A stretch of 64,000 bases of DNA from Guptibacillus hwajinpoensis. GTDB lineage: Bacteria; Bacillota; Bacilli; Bacillales; Guptibacillaceae. The translations under genes were made by a program, and so were the position numbers. Positions 1-7,200 of this stretch are shown in pieces. The stretch's first letter is position 1; the number at the start of each line of letters is the position of its first letter. Below the pieces are notes generated by a model. It was not told the origin of the DNA, did not search any database, and saw only the letters and a program-made list of their open reading frames with translations. The DNA lies in the NCBI RefSeq assembly GCF_020171785.1, contig NZ_JAIVAE010000004.1:186001-250000 (forward strand), written 5' to 3'.

Positions 1-152
1 AATTATTGATGGCATGTTAAGCCCATATCCGTATTGTAAAACCATCATAGAGACTATGTAAATTTCAACATTTTCCCTTTTTGACTTGATATGATTGACT
101 CAACCGTTCAATAGCGGTAAAAACTTATCGAGTTCAGGGAGGAATTTTGGAA

Positions 153-326
153 ATGAATAACAAGAAATTCATGCTCAAAATTGCAACTTCGTTAGTAGCT
201 GTTATGTTAATCACAGCGTGTAACAGCGGTGAAAATGATTCAGAGAACGGCAACAACTCTATGAACAATGGAAGTAACACCGAAGAGCCCGCAGCTAACG
301 AAAACTCCGAGAACTCTGCTGAATAA
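153..326 (+). CDS. small lipoprotein, 57 aa
   Basis: A 57-residue reading frame starts with ATG 153 behind the ribosome binding site GGGAGG at 137-142. Residues 1-22 form a charged then hydrophobic signal ending in the lipobox LITAC, so Cys23 should be lipidated and the protein held on the outer face of the membrane. The rest is short, acidic and rich in Asn, Ser and Glu, with no recognisable domain. A terminator follows directly at 336-369, so it is probably a single-gene unit. It resembles the second acidic lipoprotein at 2449-2742 in design but not in sequence. Function unknown. Confidence 0.75.
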   Translation: MNNKKFMLKIATSLVAVMLITACNSGENDSENGNNSMNNGSNTEEPAANENSENSAE

Positions 327-335
327 GAACTTTCT

Positions 336-369
336 CTCCTGTCCATTCTGGACAGGAGTTTCTATTTTT
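336..369 (+). terminator. rho-independent terminator after the lipoprotein
   Basis: CTCCTGTCC (336-344) pairs perfectly with GGACAGGAG (350-358) around a 5-base loop and is followed by TTTCTATTTTT. It ends the plus-strand lipoprotein and separates it from the convergent sinR-like gene. Confidence 0.8.
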
Positions 370-703
370 CCGGATCGTTTTTTCCGTGATGCAATTGCCA
401 CTTTTTAAACTCTAAATAATCCGCAAAGTCTTCTTTTGTAATGCCTGAGCGCATGGCCTCTTCGATCAATTCTTTCCATTCTGTATCAAGCGCAGGTTCT
501 TCATGATCTTCTTCAAGAATAAATACCTCAATCGGCACTTTAAGTTCCGCTGCGATTTTTTCAAGAAATTGAATCGACGGATTTGCTTGCTGATTTCGTT
601 CGATGGAACTTAGATAAGATTTGGCCACCCCTGCCCGCTTTGCTAATTCTGTCAATGACAATCCCATTCGATTCCGATAAAGTTTAATTTTTTCACCGAT
701 CAT
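362..703 (-). CDS. SinR-like transcriptional repressor (second copy)
   Basis: 113 residues with the two-part build of SinR, the repressor of biofilm matrix genes in Bacillus. Residues 4-60 are an XRE-type helix-turn-helix (LSLTELAKRAGVAKSYLSSIER). Residues 72-104 (LDTEWKELIEEAMRSGITK onward) are the SinI-type hook that in SinR mediates tetramers and SinI binding. A SinI-like gene lies divergently at 1013, and a GTTCT-containing inverted repeat at 757-776 sits just upstream of this gene, so self-control is likely. It is a paralog of the 1535-1870 gene, which lies next to a SinI gene in the classic order. Which copy is the orthologue of B. subtilis sinR cannot be settled here. Confidence 0.85.
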   Translation of the reverse strand: MIGEKIKLYRNRMGLSLTELAKRAGVAKSYLSSIERNQQANPSIQFLEKIAAELKVPIEVFILEEDHEEPALDTEWKELIEEAMRSGITKEDFADYLEFKKWQLHHGKNDPEK

Positions 704-756
704 CCCTTTACCTCGACTTTATCATTATTTAATGAGTTAATTTTATCAAGAACGCT

Positions 757-776
757 TTGTTCTGTAAACAGAACAA
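757..776. promoter_or_regulatory. SinR-type operator, inverted repeat
   Basis: TTGTTCTGTAAACAGAACAA is an almost perfect 20-bp inverted repeat about 55 bp upstream of the minus-strand sinR-like gene. Its half contains GTTCTGT, close to the SinR box GTTCTYT. The same arrangement recurs at 949-973 and 1932-1947, each beside a sinI or sinR gene. Binding by SinR is inferred. Confidence 0.6.
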
Positions 777-948
777 TAGTCATAGATTTTATAAATAAAC
801 GATAAGAAGAAATATAAAATTGTGAAAAATTAAGAATAATAGAGGATTTATTAGAAAATAGCAAGTTTATTTAAGAATACAGCTTAAAATAAAGAATTTT
901 CACTCTTTTTAATCTTCCAAAATAAGACTATATTAGATGTACATTCTA

Positions 949-973
949 AATAAAGAACAAAACGTTCTTTATT
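949..973. promoter_or_regulatory. SinR-type operator upstream of the plus-strand sinI-like gene
   Basis: AATAAAGAAC and GTTCTTTATT form a perfect inverted repeat separated by AAAAC. GTTCTTT matches the SinR box GTTCTYT exactly. It lies 40 bp before the sinI-like start at 1013. The surrounding 704-1012 is very AT-rich and holds no gene. Confidence 0.6.
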
Positions 974-1012
974 AGTGTCGGTTATTGCTGAATTTGATAA
1001 GGGGGATGGGGA

Positions 1013-1135
1013 ATGAGAACGTATACTGACGAAAAATTGGATCAGGATTGGGTGACCCTTATGTCAATCGCAAGAAATATAGGTTTGTCTAAGGAGGAAG
1101 TGAAGCGGTTTTTAATCAATTCCTCAAAAAAGTAA
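1013..1135 (+). CDS. SinI-like antirepressor, 40 aa
   Basis: A 40-residue frame opening at ATG 1013 after GGGGGATGGGG. The core DEKLDQDWVTLMSIARNIGL followed by SKEEVKRFL has the pattern of the SinI dimerisation helices, which bind the SinR C-terminal hook and release it from DNA. It lies divergently to the SinR-like gene at 362-703 and upstream of a small unknown gene at 1145, with which it is probably co-transcribed (9 bp apart). The sequence lacks any DNA-binding part, as expected for an antirepressor. Confidence 0.75.
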   Translation: MRTYTDEKLDQDWVTLMSIARNIGLSKEEVKRFLINSSKK

Positions 1136-1144
1136 GGAGGAATG

Positions 1145-1411
1145 ATGGTGATTAAGTTAGGTGAGGGGACGTTTGTATCCTATATACTTGGAAAAAGAAT
1201 CAAAGTGATCGCGATTGATGAACAAATTGCCAAGCTCTACATTAACGATGAGTATAAAGGAAACTGTGATCTGCCTTTTATTCTAGAGAAAATTCACAGT
1301 CTCGAATATAAAGACCAGGACATCAAGGGATTGATCGAGGATGAAAAAAAAATGTATGAGGAACTAAGTAAAATCATTAAAAACCAAACCATTTCACCTC
1401 ATAACGAATGA
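1145..1411 (+). CDS. hypothetical protein in the sinI-like operon
   Basis: About 88 residues, not recognised. An AAGGAGG site at 1134-1140 precedes three possible starts (ATG 1142, ATG 1145, GTG 1148). ATG 1145 or GTG 1148 have the better spacing. The first half is mixed beta-like (GTFVSYILGKRIKVIAIDEQ). The second half is charged and helical (LIEDEKKMYEELSKIIKN). There is no signal peptide or membrane segment. Position directly behind the SinI-like gene suggests co-expression with that switch, but no function can be assigned. Confidence 0.65.
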   Translation: MVIKLGEGTFVSYILGKRIKVIAIDEQIAKLYINDEYKGNCDLPFILEKIHSLEYKDQDIKGLIEDEKKMYEELSKIIKNQTISPHNE

Positions 1412-1497
1412 TGGGAAAAGGACCATAAGGGTTAATCAAGCTTCCCCAGTTTACTCGCTACATTTGTACTTGGATGACCTTAGTTGAAAATGAAATA

Positions 1498-1526
1498 AGA
1501 GCCTACCAAAAGGTGTCGGCTCTTGC
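1498..1526 (-). terminator. terminator of the sinIR operon
   Basis: AAGAGCC and GGCTCTT flank an imperfect stem-loop just beyond the minus-strand sinR stop. A short U-tract (TTATTTC) follows on the minus strand. Confidence 0.55.
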
Positions 1527-1534
1527 ATGACACT

Positions 1535-1870
1535 TTATTGATGAGGCCCCTGCTTTGCGCGCCATTTATTAAATTCAAGAAATTCCTTGAATTGATCTTT
1601 ACTAACACCTGATTCCATCGCTTCTTTCACTAACTTCTTCCATTCAGCGTCTAATTCACTTTGGTGAATCGGATCATCCCCTTGAAGGAGCACTTCGACT
1701 GAAACATCCAGTACATTTGAAATTTTATCTAGAAATTGAATAGAGGGATTTGATTGTATATTTCGTTCAATGGAACTTAAATACGATTTCGCGACGTTGG
1801 CGCGTTCTGCTAATTCTGAAAGTGATAATCCTTTGCGTAAACGATACTTTTTAACTTCTTCCCCGATCAC
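1535..1870 (-). CDS. sinR: SinR repressor
   Basis: 111 residues, the usual SinR length. Residues 4-60 carry the XRE helix-turn-helix (LSLSELAERANVAKSYLSSI), followed by the segment NPSIQFLDKISNVLDVSVEVLL. Residues 72-104 (ELDAEWKKLVKEAMESGVSK onward) are the SinI-type multimerisation hook. SinR represses biofilm matrix and related genes and is inactivated by SinI. The gene follows a small sinI gene (1983-2102) on the same strand, the canonical sinI-sinR order. A GTTC/GAAC inverted repeat (1932-1947) lies between the two genes. Sequence resemblance to B. subtilis SinR is stronger than for the 362-703 paralog. Confidence 0.88.
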   Translation of the reverse strand: MIGEEVKKYRLRKGLSLSELAERANVAKSYLSSIERNIQSNPSIQFLDKISNVLDVSVEVLLQGDDPIHQSELDAEWKKLVKEAMESGVSKDQFKEFLEFNKWRAKQGPHQ

Positions 1871-1931
1871 GTTTATCCCTCCGATGCTTCGACAAAATTC
1901 TTTCTATTCATAATTATACCAGTATGTTTTT

Positions 1932-1947
1932 GTTCCGTAAATAGAAC
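1932..1947. promoter_or_regulatory. SinR-type operator between sinI and sinR
   Basis: GTTCCGTAAATAGAAC is an inverted repeat with GTTC/GAAC ends, 61 bp before the sinR start and inside the sinI-sinR gap. It matches the organisation of the two other GTTC/GAAC repeats in this locus, so it is probably bound by a SinR protein (inference). Confidence 0.5.
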
Positions 1948-1982
1948 GAAAGCGGCATAATGCGATGCCGCTTTCGTTAAAG

Positions 1983-2102
1983 TTACTTTCCATTTTGATG
2001 AAGAAATGATTTAATTTCGTTAATATCCATGCCAAGTTCTTTTGCTTCAATGATTAGTGCAACCCATTCTTCATCAAGTTTTTCCTCCGTATGTACGCCC
2101 AT
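1983..2102 (-). CDS. sinI: SinI antirepressor, 39 aa
   Basis: A 39-residue frame with ATG at 2102-2100 preceded by AGGAGG. The stretch EEKLDEEWVALIIEAKELGM followed by DINEIKSFL is the SinI hook domain. It has no DNA-binding part. SinI binds SinR and relieves repression. It is the first gene of a two-gene minus-strand operon with sinR. The 346 bp between it and the next gene at 2449 contain the divergent promoters. I saw no convincing Spo0A box there. Confidence 0.8.
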   Translation of the reverse strand: MGVHTEEKLDEEWVALIIEAKELGMDINEIKSFLHQNGK

Positions 2103-2448
2103 GTAACTCCTCCTTTAACTCATTCCAGGTAGTTCAGCCATCGTAGAAGCTCCAATAACAACTTCCTTAGATCTGTTTACTTTGCGTCTACTTTTTTTCA
2201 AAAATAGTTGCCCTTTTCTGGAGGATACGTTGTACGATTAACGAATGCTAACGAAAATAACTACTTTCATCATAGGACATTTAACCTACGAATGGTGTAG
2301 AAATTTGTAAAAAATAACAATTGTTTATGACTATTTTTGTAAAAAATCGGCTTGATTTATCCTCATCTGCAGACGGTGGTTTTATGGATACATATTTTTC
2401 AAAGAGATGGCCAAAATACCACTATTACAGCTACGAGGAGGAGTTATT

Positions 2449-2742
2449 TTGAAAAAGTGGATGCTATCACTAGTTACTTGTTTACTTGCGTTGAACATAG
2501 CAGCATGCTCCAATGCAAATGAAGAAGAAGGTCCCGTTGAAGATCCAGAAATGCAGGAGAATACGCCTGAGGATGAAGAGAATGTGAATGAAGACGATGG
2601 AACAATTGATGAAGAAGATGACGATACGATGAATCAAGATGGGAAGCAAGAAGGCGATCAAGATGAAGATGGCAACATGGAGGAAGGCGATATGGACGAC
2701 GCCGAGAAGCAGCCGAATGATGAAACGGAAGATCAGCAATAA
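2449..2742 (+). CDS. acidic lipoprotein, 97 aa
   Basis: Starts at TTG 2449, 5 bases after AGGAGGAG. An upstream in-frame ATG at 2407 lacks a ribosome binding site and would spoil the signal peptide. Residues 1-18 are a lipoprotein signal ending in LNIAAC. The mature part is extremely acidic (EEEGPVEDPE, DEEDDDTMNQDG, EGDQDEDGNMEEGDMDD) and low in complexity, with no folded domain visible. A terminator follows at 2742-2770. Comparable small acidic lipoproteins are common in salt- or alkali-adapted Bacillaceae. Function unknown. Confidence 0.75.
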   Translation: MKKWMLSLVTCLLALNIAACSNANEEEGPVEDPEMQENTPEDEENVNEDDGTIDEEDDDTMNQDGKQEGDQDEDGNMEEGDMDDAEKQPNDETEDQQ

Positions 2743-2770
2743 GAGGCCTATGCAGGTCTCTTTTTATTTT
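2742..2770 (+). terminator. rho-independent terminator after the acidic lipoprotein
   Basis: AGAGGCCT pairs with AGGTCTCT around ATGC and is followed by a run of T residues (TTTTTATTTT). Confidence 0.75.
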
Positions 2771-2829
2771 CAAAAAATGGTCTAAAAAACGTAGCAGCGG
2801 GAATAGGCAGAAAAAAGGAGGTTATGAAC

Positions 2830-3597
2830 ATGAACAAAGTGGCAGTGATTACAGGTGGAGGTTCTGGCATTGGAGCAGCGACAGCTAAGCGAATGGCGAA
2901 AGAAGGAATTCGCGTTTGTTTATTTGATTTAAAAGAAAGTCGTGCAGAACAAGTGAAGGATGATATTATTCATGACGGGGGTGAAGCATTCGTACTTGAT
3001 GTGGATGTTGCCGACGAAGAACGGGTTACATACGGATTAAAGCAAGTTGTGAGCGAATGGGGACGCATTGATATTCTTTTCAATAATGCCGGGATTAACG
3101 GAACGCTCAATCCAATTGAAGAAATGAAGGTAGAAGAGTGGGATCAAACGATTGAAACAAACTTGCGAAGTACGTTTTTAATGGTCAAGCACACGATCCC
3201 TTATATGAAGGAAAATGGAGGTAGCATGATTATTACAAGCTCCATTAATGGCAATCGCACTTTTTCAAATTTCGGCATGTCTGCCTACAGTACGTCCAAA
3301 GCAGGACAAGTGGCTTTTATGAAAATGGCTGCGCTTGAACTGGCTCAGTATCGCATTCGCGTTAACGCGATTTGTCCTGGTGCGATTGAAACAAACATTG
3401 ATCAGAATACCGATAAAAAAGAAAGTGTGGAAGACATCGAAATCCCGGTCGAATATCCTGAAGGAAGTCATCCTCTTGAGCAAAAGCCAGGCTCGCCACA
3501 GCAAGTAGCGGATGTGGTTTATTTTCTAGCTTCCGATGCATCCAGTCATGTGACAGGCACAGCGATGTTTGTAGATGGAGCAGAATCTCTATTATAA
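2830..3597 (+). CDS. SDR-family NAD(P)-dependent oxidoreductase
   Basis: A classical short-chain dehydrogenase of 255 residues. The cofactor loop TGGGSGIG (residues 8-15), the structural NNAG motif (from residue 85), a catalytic Ser near 139 and the YSTSK pair Tyr153/Lys157 are all present. The C-terminal GSPQQVADVVYFLASD and VTGTAMFVDG blocks are typical of the family. Starts exist at ATG 2824 and ATG 2830. The second has the proper 8-base spacing from GGAGG. The substrate cannot be read from sequence. It lies 75 bp upstream of a VOC protein, possibly in one transcript. Cytosolic. Confidence 0.9.
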   Translation: MNKVAVITGGGSGIGAATAKRMAKEGIRVCLFDLKESRAEQVKDDIIHDGGEAFVLDVDVADEERVTYGLKQVVSEWGRIDILFNNAGINGTLNPIEEMKVEEWDQTIETNLRSTFLMVKHTIPYMKENGGSMIITSSINGNRTFSNFGMSAYSTSKAGQVAFMKMAALELAQYRIRVNAICPGAIETNIDQNTDKKESVEDIEIPVEYPEGSHPLEQKPGSPQQVADVVYFLASDASSHVTGTAMFVDGAESLL

Positions 3598-3672
3598 AGG
3601 AAAGGGCATGAGTGGGAATTTCTTATTGACGTTAGAACACCTCGGAACTATCGTGGAAGAGAGGTGATCAAA

Positions 3673-4059
3673 ATGTTTACAAAAGTCCAACACGTGGCCA
3701 TTATTTGCTCAGATTACGAACGATCCAAAGAATTTTATACGAATACTCTCGGATTAACAGTGATTGAAGAAACGTATCGAAAAGAACGAAATTCGTACAA
3801 ACTCGATTTAGCTGTAGGGGAACATACTCAAATTGAATTGTTTTCTTTTCCGAACGCCCCAGAGAGACCGACTTACCCTGAAGCAAGGGGTTTAAGACAC
3901 GTGGCGTTTGAAGTAACGGATCTTGATGAGGCGGTGCAACACCTTAAGGAAAAAGGCGTTTCATCACTTGAAAACATAAGAGTGGATGAGCTCACACGCA
4001 AGCGCTTTACCTTTTTCGCAGATCCAGACGGTCTGCCAATTGAACTTTATGAGATATGA
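3673..4059 (+). CDS. VOC-family protein, YaeR-like lyase/dioxygenase fold
   Basis: 128 residues with the vicinal oxygen chelate fold (glyoxalase I-like). Metal ligands are probably His7 (VQHVAII), the His of GLRHVAFEV and the final Glu of GLPIELYEI. The blocks ELFSFPNAPERPTYPEA and KRFTFFADPDGLPIELYE are characteristic of the E. coli YaeR group, whose reaction is not established. ATG 3673 is preferred over GTG 3664 because AGAGGTGATC is then properly spaced as the ribosome binding site. The gene follows the SDR gene. A regulatory region for the next gene begins immediately after it. Confidence 0.85.
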   Translation: MFTKVQHVAIICSDYERSKEFYTNTLGLTVIEETYRKERNSYKLDLAVGEHTQIELFSFPNAPERPTYPEARGLRHVAFEVTDLDEAVQHLKEKGVSSLENIRVDELTRKRFTFFADPDGLPIELYEI

Positions 4060-4113
4060 AACAATATTCTAAAAGTAGTTGATTCCTTTTAAAACCTGTG
4101 ACAAAATAAAGAA

Positions 4114-4127
4114 TGAAAGCGTTTGCT
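4114..4127. promoter_or_regulatory. CcpA cre-like site upstream of the GH13 gene
   Basis: TGAAAGCGTTTGCT fits the cre consensus TGWAARCGYTWNCW, which suggests catabolite repression of the starch-degrading enzyme. A second LacI/CcpA-like site lies at 4187-4204. Confidence 0.6.
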
Positions 4128-4186
4128 AAATGATGGAATCGTTGGTTTTTTTAAGAAGACAAGCGATTTCCTTGTTTTTATCGTTT

Positions 4187-4204
4187 TGTGCAAACGGTTT
4201 CACA
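4187..4204. promoter_or_regulatory. second LacI/CcpA-type operator
   Basis: TGTGCAAACGGTTTCACA is a near-palindrome centred on CG and fits TGNAANCGNTNNCA. It sits 21 bp before the start codon at 4226, where bound protein would block transcription. It could serve CcpA or a MalR-like repressor. The site differs from the ATGTTAnCGnTAACAT family of the neighbouring sugar locus. Confidence 0.5.
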
Positions 4205-4225
4205 TTTTCTTTAAGGGGGAAAAGG

Positions 4226-7200
4226 ATGAAAAGGGGTAATCGAAGAAAACTTTCACTGTCACTGGTCATTATTCTTGTTGTACAACTGCTTGCTGGGGCT
4301 ATTCCGGGAACAGTGAAGGCAGCTAGTAGTCCTGTTATTGATGGAACGTCAGCAACGTTTATTTTCGAAGGAGATGGAAGTGAGGAATCCGTTCTTGTAG
4401 CTGGTGATTTCACAAATTGGCAGGAAGGAGCGCTACCGCTCGAGAAGATAGAGGGTGTCTGGAAGTTAACGGTAGATGATTTATCCGATGGACTTCATCA
4501 GTACAAATTTATCGTAGGGGATGAATGGATGAAAGATCCTTTAAATCCAAATGGTAGCGATAACAGTACGTTTACAATTGGTGCGACGACAGATGAACGG
4601 ATTGTAACCCTTGTCGGTGATTTGCAAGACGAGCTTGGAGCAGCGGGAGAATGGGATCCAGCGTCTGAAGAAACAAAGATGGAAGCAAAAGGAGACGGAT
4701 TTTATGAATTCTCTGGTGAACTTCCAGCTGGAACTTATGAGTATAAAATAGCGATCAACCAATCGTGGGGAGAGAGCTATGGAGATGGTGCGAACAATCT
4801 GAAACTAACATTAGATGAAAAGACGAAAGTGACGTTTTATTATCATGATGAAACCCACGCCATTGCGAACTCAACGACCTATACGCCGGTGACGACAGAT
4901 AAACAACCACGACTTGTTGGTTCGATTCAACCTGCGATTGATGCAGGGGCTGAATGGAGTCCTGAACAGTCCACTGCGCTGTTTTCTGATGATAATTTTG
5001 ATAACGTTTATTCCTTTTCGACAAGTGTTCCTAAAGGAAACTATGAGTATAAAGTCGTGCTTGGAGATACGTGGGGAGAAGATTACCCTGCAGATAATGC
5101 AACGTTAAACGTGATTGAAAAGGCGGACGTTACGTTCTTTTATAATACAGAAACAAAAGAAGTAAGCACAGATTATACAGCAGAAGGATCAGATGGCGCC
5201 ATTTCGAAGGCAAGTCTTCTACATAACTCGTGGGAAGAAGCATTTCGCTCTCCGTTTGGTGCCGTGCCAGAAGGAAAGACAGTAACCCTTCGTCTAGCAG
5301 CAAAGAAAGATGATTTAACAAAAGCCGATCTTTACATTAAGAATCAAAATACAGGTACAAGCAATCTAATTGCAATGGAAAAAGCCGCTACTTCTGACGG
5401 CAAAGATTATTGGGAAGCGACAGTAACACCTGAAGAAAAAGGCCTTTACGGCTATAAATTTATCGTTCGTGATGGTTCGGCTAAAGCGGAATACGGAGAA
5501 GATACGAAGCAGGGTGAAGCAGGTAAAGCCGTAGATGCGAATGCAGAACTCTACCAATTAACGGTCTTTGATCCAGGATATAAAACGCCAGACTGGATGA
5601 AGGAAGCTGTTGTGTATCAAATTTTCCCTGATCGATTCTACAATGGAAATGAAGGCAATGACGATGCAAAGGAAACGGCGCGTGGTCCTGAACCAATTGA
5701 AGATCAGAATTGGGGAGAGCTACCGGATAATCCAAGGCTTTCAGATAGTGCCAACTACGAGGGTGATGGGATTTGGAGCAATGATTTTTTTGGTGGTGAC
5801 ATTAAAGGGATTCAGCAAAAGCTCGATTACATCCAATCACTCGGTGTCAATACGATCTATTTAAATCCAATCGCTAAGGCAGCATCAAACCACAAATATG
5901 ATGCAACGGACTGGAAAGCGGTTGATCCAATGTTTGGTACCCCAGAAGAATTTAAAGCGTTTACGGATGAACTCGAAAAACGTGATATGCATCTTATTAT
6001 GGACGGCGTGTTTAATCACGTTGGCGATGACTCCATCTATTTTGACCGCTACGGGAAATATGAAGTAGTTGGTGCCTATGAATACTGGTCTCGCATTTAT
6101 GACCTTATGAATGAAGACGGTATGAATGAAGAAGAGGCGAAAGTAGAAGCGCGTAAACAGCTCGAGGATGAGGGGCAAACGTTTAATGACGAATACGGTT
6201 TCCACAACTGGTTTAATCTTAAAAATGAAAAAGTAACGGACGAAAATGGGAATGAACGTTACGATTACCAGGCATGGTGGGGCTATGATTCCCTTCCTGA
6301 AATCAAAAGCGTTGAAGGTGATGCAGTTGATTACGACAGTGAGTTAAATAATGAAAAATTTGCGGACTACATTATGTACGACAAAGATTCTGCATCTAAA
6401 TCATGGTTAACAAATGGCGCGTCCGGCTGGCGCCTTGACGTAGCGAATGAAGTGGATATGGAATTCTGGCGAGAGTTCCGTGATGAATTAAAGTCTGAAG
6501 AAATGGCCGGTGCTGGTGCAACATTAAAAGAAGGGGAAGAGCCGCTTATTCTCGGTGAAATTTGGGATGATGCTTCGAAATACTTCCTTGGCGATCAATA
6601 TGATTCCGTGATGAATTATCGGTTTGAAGGTGCCATTCTCAATTTCTTGAAAAGCGGAGATGCCGCGAGTGCAGATGAGAAGCTGATGGCGGTACAAGAA
6701 GATTATCCTGATGAAGCGTTCCATGCGCTTATGAACTTAATGGGATCTCACGATACGCCGCGTGCCATTTACGTTCTTGGCGGCGGAACGGATACGTATG
6801 AGCGAGCAGAATTCGATCCTAATTACGATCATGAGCTTGGCGTGCAGCGTCTAAAGTTAGCGGCCGTGCTGCAAATGGGCTACCCTGGTGCTCCGACGAT
6901 TTATTATGGCGATGAAGCTGGCGTAACGGGTTCTAAAGATCCTGATGACCGCCGCACGTATCCATGGGGTGATGAGAATACAGACCTGATCGATCACTAT
7001 CAAGCTGCAGGAGCAATTCGTACTGAAAATGCAGATATACTGGCATATGGAAAGCTCACAACGCTACATGCAGAAGGCGATGTTTATGCATTTGCGCGTA
7101 CGGATAAAGACGGTGCAGCAATCATTGCAGTGAACCGCGGCACGAAAGCACAAACGATTGATCTAGATGTAAAAGATGTTGTGAAAAATAAAATCTCCTT

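Noticed and set aside
362-703. Phage-type repressor instead of SinR
   Set aside because: The C-terminal SinI-type hook is present, a SinI-like gene lies nearby, and no phage genes are in the window.
2103-2448. Possible Spo0A box or sigma-H promoter upstream of sinI
   Set aside because: TTCGTTAG and TTCGTTAA-like words occur, but none fits the TGTCGAA core well.
2474-2773. Minus-strand frames opposite the acidic lipoprotein gene
   Set aside because: They are shadows of its repetitive GAA/GAT codons, without ribosome binding site or known domain.
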